Assembly: GCF_036227405.1 (NCBI RefSeq)
Contig: NZ_CP109473.1
Location: 6,510,001-6,574,000 of the forward strand
Source of the DNA: Streptomyces sp. NBC_01460
Lineage (GTDB): Bacteria > Actinomycetota > Actinomycetes > Streptomycetales > Streptomycetaceae
Direction of reading: 5' to 3'
DNA length: 64,000 nt
Shown: in pieces, positions 35,951-44,201 of the stretch
Numbering within the stretch: position 1 is the stretch's first letter
How the letters are laid out: every line of letters starts with the position of its first letter
Translations under genes and position numbers: made by a program
The notes under the pieces: generated by a model
The model's input: only the letters and a program-made list of their open reading frames with translations
The model's database searches: none
What the model was told of the DNA's origin: nothing

Positions 35951-36084
35951 AAACCAGCCAGCGAGGTGGCCTGCGACGATGAGAGGGATTCGGTCGCTGA
36001 CCTGGGAGAATGGTCTTTCAGTTGTTTCATGCTCGTGCCAGTTGATGGAACCGAAAGTCCCAGAAAAGTCCCAGAGCGCTCCCA
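35951..36084 (+). repeat. att arm B, copy 2
   Basis: Counterpart of 17804-17936, with GACCTGGGAGAATGG, GAAAGTCCCAGAAAAGTCCC and GCTCCCA in the same order and spacing. Confidence 0.7.
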
Positions 36085-36130
36085 CGGCTGACGGAGGCTC
36101 TTTCGGCTTCACTCGACGTGGGGCAGCGGG

Positions 36131-36276
36131 CCGGGGCTGTGGGCGGAGGTCGGCCTTTGTTCCTCCGCCGCGATGGGCAGCTCACCTCCGCCAGCGCGGA
36201 GAAGCACGTCTGCTGGCCTACCTGGGCGCGTCGGTTCAACTTCGCCGTCTCACATCCGAAGGCGCGCAGGTTCCAA
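36131..36276 (+). repeat. dispersed repeat C, copy 2
   Basis: Counterpart of 13161-13309, about 146 bases, with a few substitutions and a 3-base length change near the left end. It lies 47 bases beyond arm B. Confidence 0.85.
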
Positions 36277-36528
36277 TCTGTTGTTCACATGCCCTTGCGA
36301 TAGCCGCGTGCCACCGGCGCCGCCGCTCGGCTTAGAGGAGTTCCTGCTCCCGGTCCGGCCGGGACCCCGGTCTTGCCCTGTCGAGCGGACCGCCGGTGGG
36401 CTACTCGGAAGTCCGGATGTGCTCGACCGCCACGTGCCCCTTGTGGTGCTTCTGGACGGTCGCCGGTTTCTGTCCTCGGCGGGGGAAGGCTGGCTGGTCA
36501 GGGCTGGAGTGGGGTGTTTTAGCTGTAG
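36277..36528. other. intergenic, nothing recognised
   Basis: No gene, repeat or clear hairpin seen between repeat C and the ATPase stop. Confidence 0.4.
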
Positions 36529-37845
36529 TCAGAGTTGCGGCACTTGGGTGGGGTCGGGGCTGATGCGTTCGCCGCGTGCATTGAAGACGAGCAGGTTGCG
36601 TACGTCGATGAGGAGGGGGATGTGCTGGCCTCTTCGATGACGGGCGCCCGGTTCATCGCGGATGACGAGTTCTCCGATGCCCTTGCGGGGAGGGGACTGC
36701 GCCGGAGGCTCTGTGGCGCCGGGGAGCGCGGGGTGGCGGCCGAAGGCGCCGATGCGGCGGCGGAGTTGCCGCAGGACGTCGGCGGCGCTTGTGCGGGCCG
36801 GGTGGTGGGGTATGTGGTCGGAGAGCTGGGCCGGTACGTCGGCCTGCTGTCCGCCGAGTGAGAGGTGGAGCAGCGCTTCGTGGCCCTGGAACTCGGTGTG
36901 CTCGACGACCCCGGTCATGGCTCGTTCGAAGGCGGTGGCGTGTGTCTTGTCGGCTATGCGGATGGCTTCGGGACGCAGTCCGATGAGGAGCGGCTGTCCC
37001 TGGAAGACGCGGAGCATCTGGTGGTCATGCGTGAGCGGGTAGGAGAGGGTGATTTTTTGGGCCCCCACGTTGAGCGCCATGACGCCGTCGACGGGGGCGT
37101 ACACCGTGCCGTGCAGCAGGTTGATCCTCGGTGTGCCGACGAACGAGGCGACGAAGGCGTTGGCGGGCAGTGCGTAGAGGGTGCGGGGGGTGTCGACCTG
37201 CTGAAGGACTCCGTCGCGCATGACTGCCACCCGGTCGCCGAGCGCCATGGCTTCGGCCTGGTCGTGGGTGACGTAGATGGTCGTCGCACCGGTGCTGCGG
37301 GTGACCGCGAGCATTTCGGTGCGCAGGCGGGCCCGCAGCCGGGCGTCGAGGCTGGAGAGCGGCTCGTCCATCAGGAAGACCGAGGGGCGCCGTACCACTG
37401 CGCGGCCCATGGCGACGCGCTGGCGCTCTCCGCCGGAGAGCCGGCCGGGGATCTGGTTCAGGAGGTGGTCGATGCCCAGGGTCTGGGCGACGGACTGCAC
37501 GTGTGCCCTCACCTGGTCGGGGTCCTGTTTCTGGACCGCGAGGGGAAAGCCGATGTTCTGCGCTGTGGTCATGTTGGGGTAGAGCGCGAAGCTCTGGAAG
37601 ATCATCGCGATGTCTCGTTCGCTCGGCTGGAGATCGTTGGCGATCCTTCCGCCGAGGTGCAGCTCGCCCCCGCTGATGGTTTCCAGGCCGGCGATCATGC
37701 GCAGCAGGGTGGACTTGCCGCATCCGGATGGGCCGAGCAGTACGAGGAACTCCCCGTCCTGGACGGTCAGAGAGAGCTGGTGCACGGCCCTCTGTCCGTT
37801 GGAGTAGGTCTTGGCGAGGTTGTGCAGGGTAATGGTGCTGCCCAC
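36529..37845 (-). CDS. sugar ABC transporter ATPase, MsmK/UgpC/MalK family
   Basis: 438 residues. Walker A GPSGCGKST, signature LSGGERQRVAMGRAVV, Walker B VFLMDEPLSSLDARLR and a C-terminal TOBE region ending LLIDVRNLLVFNARGERI. Family members are about 360-380 residues; the additional 60 lie in the C-terminal half (about 350-410), proline- and arginine-rich, unlike the family. It could power the permeases at 47435-49242, which have no ATPase beside them. GTG start at 37845 behind GGAGC. It follows a DoxX-like gene by 47 bases on the same strand. Confidence 0.88.
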   Translation of the reverse strand: MGSTITLHNLAKTYSNGQRAVHQLSLTVQDGEFLVLLGPSGCGKSTLLRMIAGLETISGGELHLGGRIANDLQPSERDIAMIFQSFALYPNMTTAQNIGFPLAVQKQDPDQVRAHVQSVAQTLGIDHLLNQIPGRLSGGERQRVAMGRAVVRRPSVFLMDEPLSSLDARLRARLRTEMLAVTRSTGATTIYVTHDQAEAMALGDRVAVMRDGVLQQVDTPRTLYALPANAFVASFVGTPRINLLHGTVYAPVDGVMALNVGAQKITLSYPLTHDHQMLRVFQGQPLLIGLRPEAIRIADKTHATAFERAMTGVVEHTEFQGHEALLHLSLGGQQADVPAQLSDHIPHHPARTSAADVLRQLRRRIGAFGRHPALPGATEPPAQSPPRKGIGELVIRDEPGARHRRGQHIPLLIDVRNLLVFNARGERISPDPTQVPQL

Positions 37846-37892
37846 GGGTGCTCCTGGTGCGAGTCGCGCTTGGCGGGAGAAGAGAGGGCCGG

Positions 37893-38417
37893 TCAGGGGG
37901 TGAGTTCGCCGGCGGCGATGTGGAGGCCGGCGGCGACCAGGACGATGTTCTTGATGACGTACTGGCCTTCGAGGGTGGGGACAGCCGCGGTGTGCCAGGC
38001 GGCGTCCGGCAGTACGAGCAGCGAGAGAAAGACTCCGGCCATGTGGAGGAAGAATGCTGCCAGGGCCCAGCGGAGCAGGAAACCGGTCAGGAACGCGAGC
38101 CCGATGCCCGTCTCCAGAACCGCGAGCAGGAGCAGGCAGAGCGGGTCGGGGATGAACCCCATGGTCAATTCGGTCATGGCGCTGATGGCGAAGTCCTCGG
38201 CCGCGCTCGCGCCGGGGAAGAACTTCAGGGCGCCGAACCAGCAGAAGACCAGTCCGATGCAGACGCGCAGCACGAGGGTGCTGATCCGCGTGTAGCGGTG
38301 GGCGTGGCCCGCTGCACGGCTTCCCAGGGTCTGCCGCAGGCCCAGCGCCGGGGCGGGTGCCCGGTCGTCGGGGGCAGGGCTTTCGGCGGGCTGGCGGTGG
38401 TGGGAAGTGCTGGTCAT
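37893..38417 (-). CDS. DoxX-like membrane protein
   Basis: 174 residues: a charged 45-residue N terminus and four hydrophobic segments (LVLRVCIGLVFCWFGALKFF; PLCLLLLAVLETGIGLAFL; LAAFFLHMAGVFLSLLVLP; YVIKNIVLVAAGLHIAAG). The motif FGALKFFPG and the YVIKN near the end are typical of the DoxX/YkgB-like family. ATG at 38417 with AGGAG seven bases upstream. Cotranscribed with the ATPase; why membrane DoxX proteins appear twice in a sugar locus is unclear. Confidence 0.8.
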   Translation of the reverse strand: MTSTSHHRQPAESPAPDDRAPAPALGLRQTLGSRAAGHAHRYTRISTLVLRVCIGLVFCWFGALKFFPGASAAEDFAISAMTELTMGFIPDPLCLLLLAVLETGIGLAFLTGFLLRWALAAFFLHMAGVFLSLLVLPDAAWHTAAVPTLEGQYVIKNIVLVAAGLHIAAGELTP

Positions 38418-38518
38418 CGACAATCTCCTCCGCTGGAGACGATCACGGGTGCTGGCTGCTGGGCACCTGACTGCGGTGGTTGTCCGCCGGCCCGGGCCCC
38501 TGGTTCTTCGTACGGGGA

Positions 38519-38555
38519 AGGGCCCCGCGGAGGGCAGTGCCTCCTGCGGGGCCCC
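38519..38555 (-). terminator. hairpin downstream of the LPMO gene
   Basis: GGGCCCCGC-GGAGG pairs with CCTCC-TGCGGGGCCC around GCAGTG, 18 bases after the LPMO stop. Confidence 0.75.
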
Positions 38556-38572
38556 GGGTTAGCCGGTCCCGG

Positions 38573-39226
38573 TCAGCTGAAGTTGACGTCGCTGCACAGG
38601 AAGTACTTCTGGTCCATGTGCGATGCCTTCCAGACGGTCACCACGACGTGGCGTCCGCTGTAGCCGGAGGTGCTGACGTCCGTGACGTAGTGCGGCTGGT
38701 AGGGGTACCTGCCGGTCTTCTTCACCAGCTCGAGGTCGTCCCACCCGATCAGCTGGTACTCCGGGTTGAAGCCCTGCTTGGTGACGTAGACCTCGAGCCA
38801 GTCCGCGCCGTGTCGTGCCTCGTCGTAGAGGTCGATGGTGAAGTCGGAGCCGATGTTGGTCATCTTCCACGGTCCGGGGCGGTCGAGGGGACGGTAGTTC
38901 GTCTCGCCCTGGCCGCCGGCGCTGCAGATCTGACCGTTGGGGATGACCTGCTTGTAGTTGTCGCCGGTGTTGTTGGCGTAGACGGCCTTCCACGCGCCGA
39001 TGGCGTTCGCGTTCTCGTGGTAGGTGCGATAGCACATGGGGTCCTGGGACTCGCTGGGCTCGGTGTAGCCCCAGCGCTGCAGGCAGCCGTAGTTGCGGGT
39101 CTCGGGGGTGATGACGGTGCCGTGTGCGGAGGCCGTCGGTGCCTGGATGACGCCCAGGAGGGCGGTGGCCAGTACGGTGGAGCTCAGCGCGACGGCGCGG
39201 GACAGCGTTGCGGGTATGCGGTTCAT
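38573..39226 (-). CDS. secreted AA10 lytic polysaccharide monooxygenase
   Basis: 217 residues. Signal peptide of about 34 residues ending TASA, so the mature protein starts HGTVITPETRNYGC, with the N-terminal histidine that forms the copper brace. Conserved chitin/cellulose-binding LPMO blocks follow: YRTYHENANAIGAW, IPNGQICSAGGQG, the strand DFTIDLYDEARHGADW and the C-terminal DQKYFLCSDVNF. AA10 enzymes cut crystalline chitin or cellulose oxidatively. It has no extra binding domain. Its location among alpha-glucan genes is odd, as AA10 substrates are beta-1,4 glycans. Confidence 0.92.
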   Translation of the reverse strand: MNRIPATLSRAVALSSTVLATALLGVIQAPTASAHGTVITPETRNYGCLQRWGYTEPSESQDPMCYRTYHENANAIGAWKAVYANNTGDNYKQVIPNGQICSAGGQGETNYRPLDRPGPWKMTNIGSDFTIDLYDEARHGADWLEVYVTKQGFNPEYQLIGWDDLELVKKTGRYPYQPHYVTDVSTSGYSGRHVVVTVWKASHMDQKYFLCSDVNFS

Positions 39227-39307
39227 GGTGCTCTTCCTCCGTGTATGTGGAGATCACAGGCCGACCCCGACCAATGATTTAGGTGCACATGACAGCTTGT
39301 GATGCGG

Positions 39308-39742
39308 TCAGGCGTTACTCAGGTGGGTGCTCACCTCCTCTCGCCGACGCGCGAGCCGGTTCAGCAGGGCGGCCAGGGACCACTGGCCGGGGCCGAGGGC
39401 GGCGATGAGCAGGAAGGCCCAGCAGAACAGCGCGGCGCTCTCGCCACCGTTCTCGATGGGAAACAGCCCGTCGCCCTGGTGGTTGACGAAGTAGGCGTAG
39501 GCCATGGACCCGGAGCACAGAAGTGCTGCCGTGCGCGTGCTCAGTCCGATCAGCACGAGTGCTCCACCGATCAGCTGGATCACCGCGGCCCACCAGCCGG
39601 GCCACTCCCCGGTGCTGGGCATCTCGCCGTGCGGGCCGCCCAGGACGTTGAAGAGGGTGGCGACTCCGTGGCAGGCGAAGAGCAGGCCGGTCACGATGCG
39701 GAAGAGGCTCAGGATGGGCTGTTCGAACCTGGCTGCTGGCAT
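39308..39742 (-). CDS. DoxX-family membrane protein
   Basis: 144 residues, four helices, with the DoxX signature pattern FEQPILSLFRIVTGLLFACH at the N terminus, GGALVLIGLSTRTAALLCSG in the middle and FCWAFLLIAALGPGQWSL at the end. ATG 39742 is used; ATG 39751 is in frame but too close to the AAAGG. Same strand as the dextranase upstream and the LPMO downstream. Confidence 0.82.
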   Translation of the reverse strand: MPAARFEQPILSLFRIVTGLLFACHGVATLFNVLGGPHGEMPSTGEWPGWWAAVIQLIGGALVLIGLSTRTAALLCSGSMAYAYFVNHQGDGLFPIENGGESAALFCWAFLLIAALGPGQWSLAALLNRLARRREEVSTHLSNA

Positions 39743-39839
39743 GTGCGGCATGCCTTTCTGCGCGGGAGGAGGGATTGGGGTGCTGCTGGGCCTGGTCGCG
39801 GGCGGCCCGCTGGGGTGGTGGCCACCCGCGATCAAGTGG

Positions 39840-42215
39840 CTAGGCGGTGAGGCTGAACTTCTGGCTGGCCCAGGTGCTGCAGTCCCACAGGTGGAGGCGG
39901 GCACCGTTGGCAGTGCTCTGGCCCTCGACATCGAGGCAGCGGCCGGACTTGAGGTTCTTCAGCGTTCCGTTGGCCTGGAAGGCCCACTTCTGGCTGTCCC
40001 AGCCGCCGCAGTCCCACAGGTGCGCCTTGGTGCCGTTGGCGGTTGCGCCGCCTTCGACGTCCAGGCACTTGCCGCCGGACTTGAGCTGCTGGCCGTCCAG
40101 CGTCCACGTCATCGAGGCTGTGTTGGCGCAGGTCCACTGCTGGATCGCGGTGCCGTTGGCCGTGCCGGCCCCGGCGCGGTCGATGCACTTGGTGGTGCCG
40201 CCGTTGACGATCCGGCCAGAACCCGCGCTCGGTTCGGGGTCAGGGGTGGGGTTGCCGCCGGCACCCCAGGCGTTCCAGTTGTCCCAGGTCTCCGCGTCGA
40301 AGCCGAGGCGGCCGGGCTGGTCCGCTCCCCAGTTGGTGCCGGACTTGTTGATGACGGTGCCGCCGACGGTGTAGTTCTCGAGCTTGAGGCCCTTGCTCTG
40401 AGCCGTTTCGTTACCCAGGGTGACCTTCTGGCCGGCGGTGTTGGTGTAGCGCTTGAGGAGGCTGACCTGGCTGCCCGGGTCGAGGCCGTTCCAGCTGTCG
40501 ATCTTCAGGTTCTTGACGAGGATGTTTTCGGTGCTGGAGAGCGCGAAGACGCGGATCGCGCAGTTGGTCTGGCCTTCGACGGTGATGTTCTCGAAGGTCA
40601 TATTCTGGACCTTCGTGTTGGGGTCGCCCTTGGTGGTGGACCCCATGTCCTCCCAGTGGGAGGAGGAGTTGAGGATGCAGGTGTTGTACTTGACGTCCTT
40701 CCAGTACATCCGGTTGTGGATGACGTGGGTGTTGGTCACCCGGACGTTGTCGATGTTGCGGGGAGTCCAGCCCCACTGGATGACGGGGCCGTTCTCGTTC
40801 TTCCAGATGACGGTGTTATCGATGTTGACGTCGCTGTGGTACATCTTCAGGACGTCGTCGTTGGCGTTGAAGAACGTGTTCTTCATGGTGCTGCCGCGGT
40901 AGAGCTCGATGCCGTCGGTCTGCCAGTACCAGGAGCCGACCTGCTTGTAGTTGTCGACGCGCATCTGGAAGGTCTGCTCGTTGCCGTAGACGACGAACGA
41001 GTGGTAGGGCGGTTCGTTGATCGTCACGCCCTGCAGATCGAGGTACTGCTGGGCGTCGGCGGACTGGAACTGGAGCATCTTCACGCAGGAGGCGTGACAG
41101 TTCGACGCCCCGCTGAGGTGGTCGTAGTTGTTGTTGGTGTCCGCCTCGTAGACGTACTGCTCACCGGAGAGGACTCCGTACCCGGTCACCTTGTACAGGC
41201 CCTGGGTATCGTGGAAGAAGCGGAAGGCGCCCTTCACGTACGCGCCGGGTGCCAGGTAGACCCACTTGACGTTGGCCGGGAGCACCGCGTGGTACTTCGA
41301 GCCCATGGTGTAGGTACCCGGGCGGAAGTAGATGATGTCCTGGCTGATGTTGTTCAGGTTCGTGACCTGGCCGGGCTCGGGGTAGTGGATGCTCCCCGAC
41401 GCGGCGGTGGGGATCAGCCGCTCCTTCTCCGCGCCGGTCGGCGTCGGCTCGGCAAAGATCATCATCGAGTTACGGGGCTCGGTGTGGATGGCCCGGTTGT
41501 TGCCGCCGCCGGTGGTGGTCAGCTTCCCGGCGTCATTGGCCGGGCCGGACATGTCGTTGTAGGCCGTGTACAGCTGCGGGTCGAACTCGACCGAGAACCG
41601 GTAGCCCTTCGAGCTGTAGGGCACCTTGACCCGGACGGTCTTGCTGTTGACCAGCTCCTTGTCGAAGTTCAAGCTGCTCGGCTTGATCTTGACCTGGTCG
41701 GCCGAGGAGATGCTCTGGTCGGTGCGCAGTGACACGTCGACCCACACGTCGGCCGTGTACTGGAACGACGACCAGCTCATGGTGAGGTTCGCCGAGGCGG
41801 AGAACTCCGCGCCGTCCTCCTTGGTGTAGCCGATCTTTCCCTTGCCGCTGCGGGGGATGCTCATGTACGCGAACGAGTCGTACTTCGTAGTCGGAGCCGC
41901 GGCCGTGGCGACCTTCACGTCGTAGAAGGAGGACCGCCGCACCTTGTCACCGCCCACCGGGCTGCTCGTGTTGAACTCGTGGTTGTCGTGCCACCAGGTC
42001 TGCAGCTGCTCGCTGTTCGCGGTCTCTCCCGCCGCTCCTGCCGCGGGTGCCGAGGCCGCGGCGGCAAGAGCTGCCGCGGGGACGAGCCGGCCCGAAGGCA
42101 GGGGGGAGACCGAAGCCAGAGCGCTGGTCGGCATGACGGCTCCGGCGAGCGCCAAGGCCAGGCCGGCGGCGATGGCCGCCAGCGGGTTGAGCCGTCGCAG
42201 TCTTCCTGCGGGCAT
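39840..42215 (-). CDS. secreted GH49 dextranase with C-terminal CBM13
   Basis: 791 residues. Signal peptide of about 35-40 residues (hydrophobic core LAAIAAGLALALAGAVM). The N-terminal beta-sandwich and right-handed beta-helix of GH49 fill residues about 60-640: TWWHDNHEFNTSSPV at its start, SWYWQTDGIELYRGS and NANDDVLKMYHSDV with the aspartates expected for catalysis. After a PTPDPEPS linker comes a ricin-like CBM13 (GGKCLDVEGGATANGTKAHL; SGRCLDVEGQSTANG; trefoil repeats with QKW/QKF). It hydrolyses alpha-1,6 bonds in dextran or related alpha-glucans outside the cell. ATG at 42215 with GGAGAGGA seven bases upstream. Divergent from a ROK regulator. Confidence 0.92.
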   Translation of the reverse strand: MPAGRLRRLNPLAAIAAGLALALAGAVMPTSALASVSPLPSGRLVPAAALAAAASAPAAGAAGETANSEQLQTWWHDNHEFNTSSPVGGDKVRRSSFYDVKVATAAAPTTKYDSFAYMSIPRSGKGKIGYTKEDGAEFSASANLTMSWSSFQYTADVWVDVSLRTDQSISSADQVKIKPSSLNFDKELVNSKTVRVKVPYSSKGYRFSVEFDPQLYTAYNDMSGPANDAGKLTTTGGGNNRAIHTEPRNSMMIFAEPTPTGAEKERLIPTAASGSIHYPEPGQVTNLNNISQDIIYFRPGTYTMGSKYHAVLPANVKWVYLAPGAYVKGAFRFFHDTQGLYKVTGYGVLSGEQYVYEADTNNNYDHLSGASNCHASCVKMLQFQSADAQQYLDLQGVTINEPPYHSFVVYGNEQTFQMRVDNYKQVGSWYWQTDGIELYRGSTMKNTFFNANDDVLKMYHSDVNIDNTVIWKNENGPVIQWGWTPRNIDNVRVTNTHVIHNRMYWKDVKYNTCILNSSSHWEDMGSTTKGDPNTKVQNMTFENITVEGQTNCAIRVFALSSTENILVKNLKIDSWNGLDPGSQVSLLKRYTNTAGQKVTLGNETAQSKGLKLENYTVGGTVINKSGTNWGADQPGRLGFDAETWDNWNAWGAGGNPTPDPEPSAGSGRIVNGGTTKCIDRAGAGTANGTAIQQWTCANTASMTWTLDGQQLKSGGKCLDVEGGATANGTKAHLWDCGGWDSQKWAFQANGTLKNLKSGRCLDVEGQSTANGARLHLWDCSTWASQKFSLTA

Positions 42216-42949
42216 GTTGATGTCCTCTCCTTGATGAGTCGGGGCATGGCCCCCAGGGCGCCCGCCCGGGGCGGGCACGGACACCGCTGGAACAGCTGGA
42301 ACAGCTGTGTGGCGGAGTCATCGGTGCATGCGGTCGCCCGTTGCCGGGGCTGACCGGGGTGCGGCACTCGTCCTGGTCGGCGGTTCGTCTCTCTTTGGGG
42401 GAGCCGGCTGACGGAGTCCACGCGGGGATCATTCGCAGGGCCAGGAGCACAGGACACCGGTCCTGCGAGCGGAGCGAACCGGTCCTGCCCGCCCCGAGGG
42501 GTGAGGGGCTGCAGATGTGGCGGCGACCTGTGACCCAACAGGCCCTGGCTCCGCCCCGGTTGCCGGTTAACTTCCCGTCATTTCTTCCTCGTGTCAATGA
42601 AATGAACAGGATTCTTCGACCTGCGGGGCCAGCGCGTGCATAACAAGATGCACAAAAGACGCAAAGCGACTACGAGTGCCCGGTTGGAGTGGGCCATCAC
42701 GGTTGAGTAACGCGATGTTTTCTTCCTTGACGCACTTAAAGGCTGCGGGACACACTCCCGTCATAAGTAGCGACGCCGACTTCCACAGGTCGATGGCGTC
42801 CCAGCCGCAGGAGGCGCGATGACGATCTCTGCAACGCTTGGCAGTACCGGCCCCGCGCATACGGGAAGCCCTCGCTACCCGCATCGGGTTCGATGGCGCT
42901 GATCTTGATGCAACGGCCCTGACAGACCACTACCTGGAGGCACCGCGTG
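42216..42949. promoter_or_regulatory. 733-base divergent region between dextranase and ROK genes
   Basis: No convincing ORF. 42540-42740 is AT-rich for this genome (GTTAACTTCCCGTCATTTC, CAATGAAATGAACAGG, CATAACAAGATGCACAAAAG), suitable for promoters in both directions. GCAAAGCGACTAC near 42660 resembles half of the GCAAAGTCACTAA site upstream of the GH13 gene. Confidence 0.55.
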
Positions 42950-44131
42950 ATGAGCCCGTCCAAGATCCGGTTCTCGGAGCTTGTCAGTGAGCAGACCAGG
43001 GCGGAGATCTTCGCGACCGTGCTCACCGCAGGACCCATCTCGCGCACCCAGCTCGCCCAGCGCCTGGGCCTCGTGCCCTCCTCTGTCACCCGCATGCTGC
43101 CGCCGCTGCTCGAGCATGACTACCTGCGTGAGAGCGACCCGGTTGCCCAGGGGCGGGGCAGGCCGCAGAAGATGCTGCACGTCAATCCCGACAAGCACGT
43201 GGTCGTCGGCATGAAGATCGCCCCCGGACGGGTCTTTGGCGTCGTCACCGACATGGCGGCCAACGTCCTGGCCCGGGACGAGGAGCCCCTGGCCGACTGC
43301 ACCCCCCAGACCGCCCTGTCCGCCGCCGCCTCCCTGACCGGCAGGCTCCTCGCAGAGGCGCCCGAAGCGGCGGACAGGGTGCTCGGCCTCGGCGTCGGGG
43401 TCAGCGGCCACGTCGATTCGGCAGCCGGGATCTGCCGCTACTCGGCCCTGCTCGACTGGAACAAGGTCGACGTGGCCGGGCCCCTGCGGGAAGCGACCGG
43501 GCTGTCGGTGGTCGTCAACAACGACGTCAACACCCTGGTCGTCGCCGAACGCTGGTTCGGCGAAGGCCGCGACATCGATTCCTTCGCTGTGGTCACCGTC
43601 GGCCCCGGCATCGGCTGCGGCCTGCTCCTGGACGGCGCCCTGTTCTCCGGCGCCACCGGACTCGCGGGCGAACTCGGCCACCTTCCCCTGGACCCCTCCG
43701 GACCCATGTGCAGCTGCGGCCGACGCGGTTGCCTCGAAGCCCTGGCGGGCGACCGCGCCATCCTGCGCCACCTCGCAGACGGCGGATTTCCCTGCGACAC
43801 GATCACCGACGCCATCGAGCTCGCGCGAGGCGAAGCCGGGGCGGCCCGCACCGTGGCCCGATCCGCCTTCGCCGAAGCCGGCACCGCCCTCGGCAGAGGC
43901 GTGGCCGGCATGTGCAACCTGCTCAACCTGCAGAAAATCATCATCGCCGGCGAAGGCGCGGTCGCCTACGACCTGTTCGGCCCGCACATGAGCGAGGCGA
44001 TGCAAGCCCAGGCGTTCTCCACCGCGGCCACCGACTGCGACATCCACGTCGACCCCGCCCGCCACGACCTCTGGGCCCGGGGCGCCGCCTGCCTCGTCAT
44101 CCGCGACACCGTGGGCGCGGCCATCTCCTGA
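42950..44131 (+). CDS. ROK-family transcriptional regulator of the glucan locus
   Basis: 393 residues. N-terminal winged helix (TAGPISRTQLAQRLGLVPSS, VTRMLPPLLEHDYLRE), a sugar-kinase-like ROK domain with VVNNDVNTLVVAERWFGEG and the zinc motif CSCGRRGCLE at about residue 250. ROK repressors of this type respond to sugars or sugar phosphates. The ATG at 42950 has GGAGG nine bases upstream; the GTG at 42947 is an alternative. It lies between the extracellular dextranase and the uptake/hydrolysis operon, so it probably regulates both. Confidence 0.9.
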   Translation: MSPSKIRFSELVSEQTRAEIFATVLTAGPISRTQLAQRLGLVPSSVTRMLPPLLEHDYLRESDPVAQGRGRPQKMLHVNPDKHVVVGMKIAPGRVFGVVTDMAANVLARDEEPLADCTPQTALSAAASLTGRLLAEAPEAADRVLGLGVGVSGHVDSAAGICRYSALLDWNKVDVAGPLREATGLSVVVNNDVNTLVVAERWFGEGRDIDSFAVVTVGPGIGCGLLLDGALFSGATGLAGELGHLPLDPSGPMCSCGRRGCLEALAGDRAILRHLADGGFPCDTITDAIELARGEAGAARTVARSAFAEAGTALGRGVAGMCNLLNLQKIIIAGEGAVAYDLFGPHMSEAMQAQAFSTAATDCDIHVDPARHDLWARGAACLVIRDTVGAAIS

Positions 44132-44174
44132 CCCACAGCGCCCGCCGATGCTGCGGCAACCCATCACCCGCAAA

Positions 44175-44189
44175 GTCACTAAAAGTAAC
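44175..44189. promoter_or_regulatory. candidate ROK operator before the GH13 gene
   Basis: GTCACT-AAA-AGTAAC, inverted repeat with one mismatch, 12 bases before the ATG at 44202. Bound protein would block the start of the operon. Confidence 0.5.
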
Positions 44190-44201
44190 CATGCGAACAC
44201 T

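Noticed and set aside
35685..36092. CRISPR-like array from the repeated AGTCCCAG units
   Set aside because: Only two short copies per site, too close together, without uniform spacers or cas genes; they fit recombinase arm sites better.
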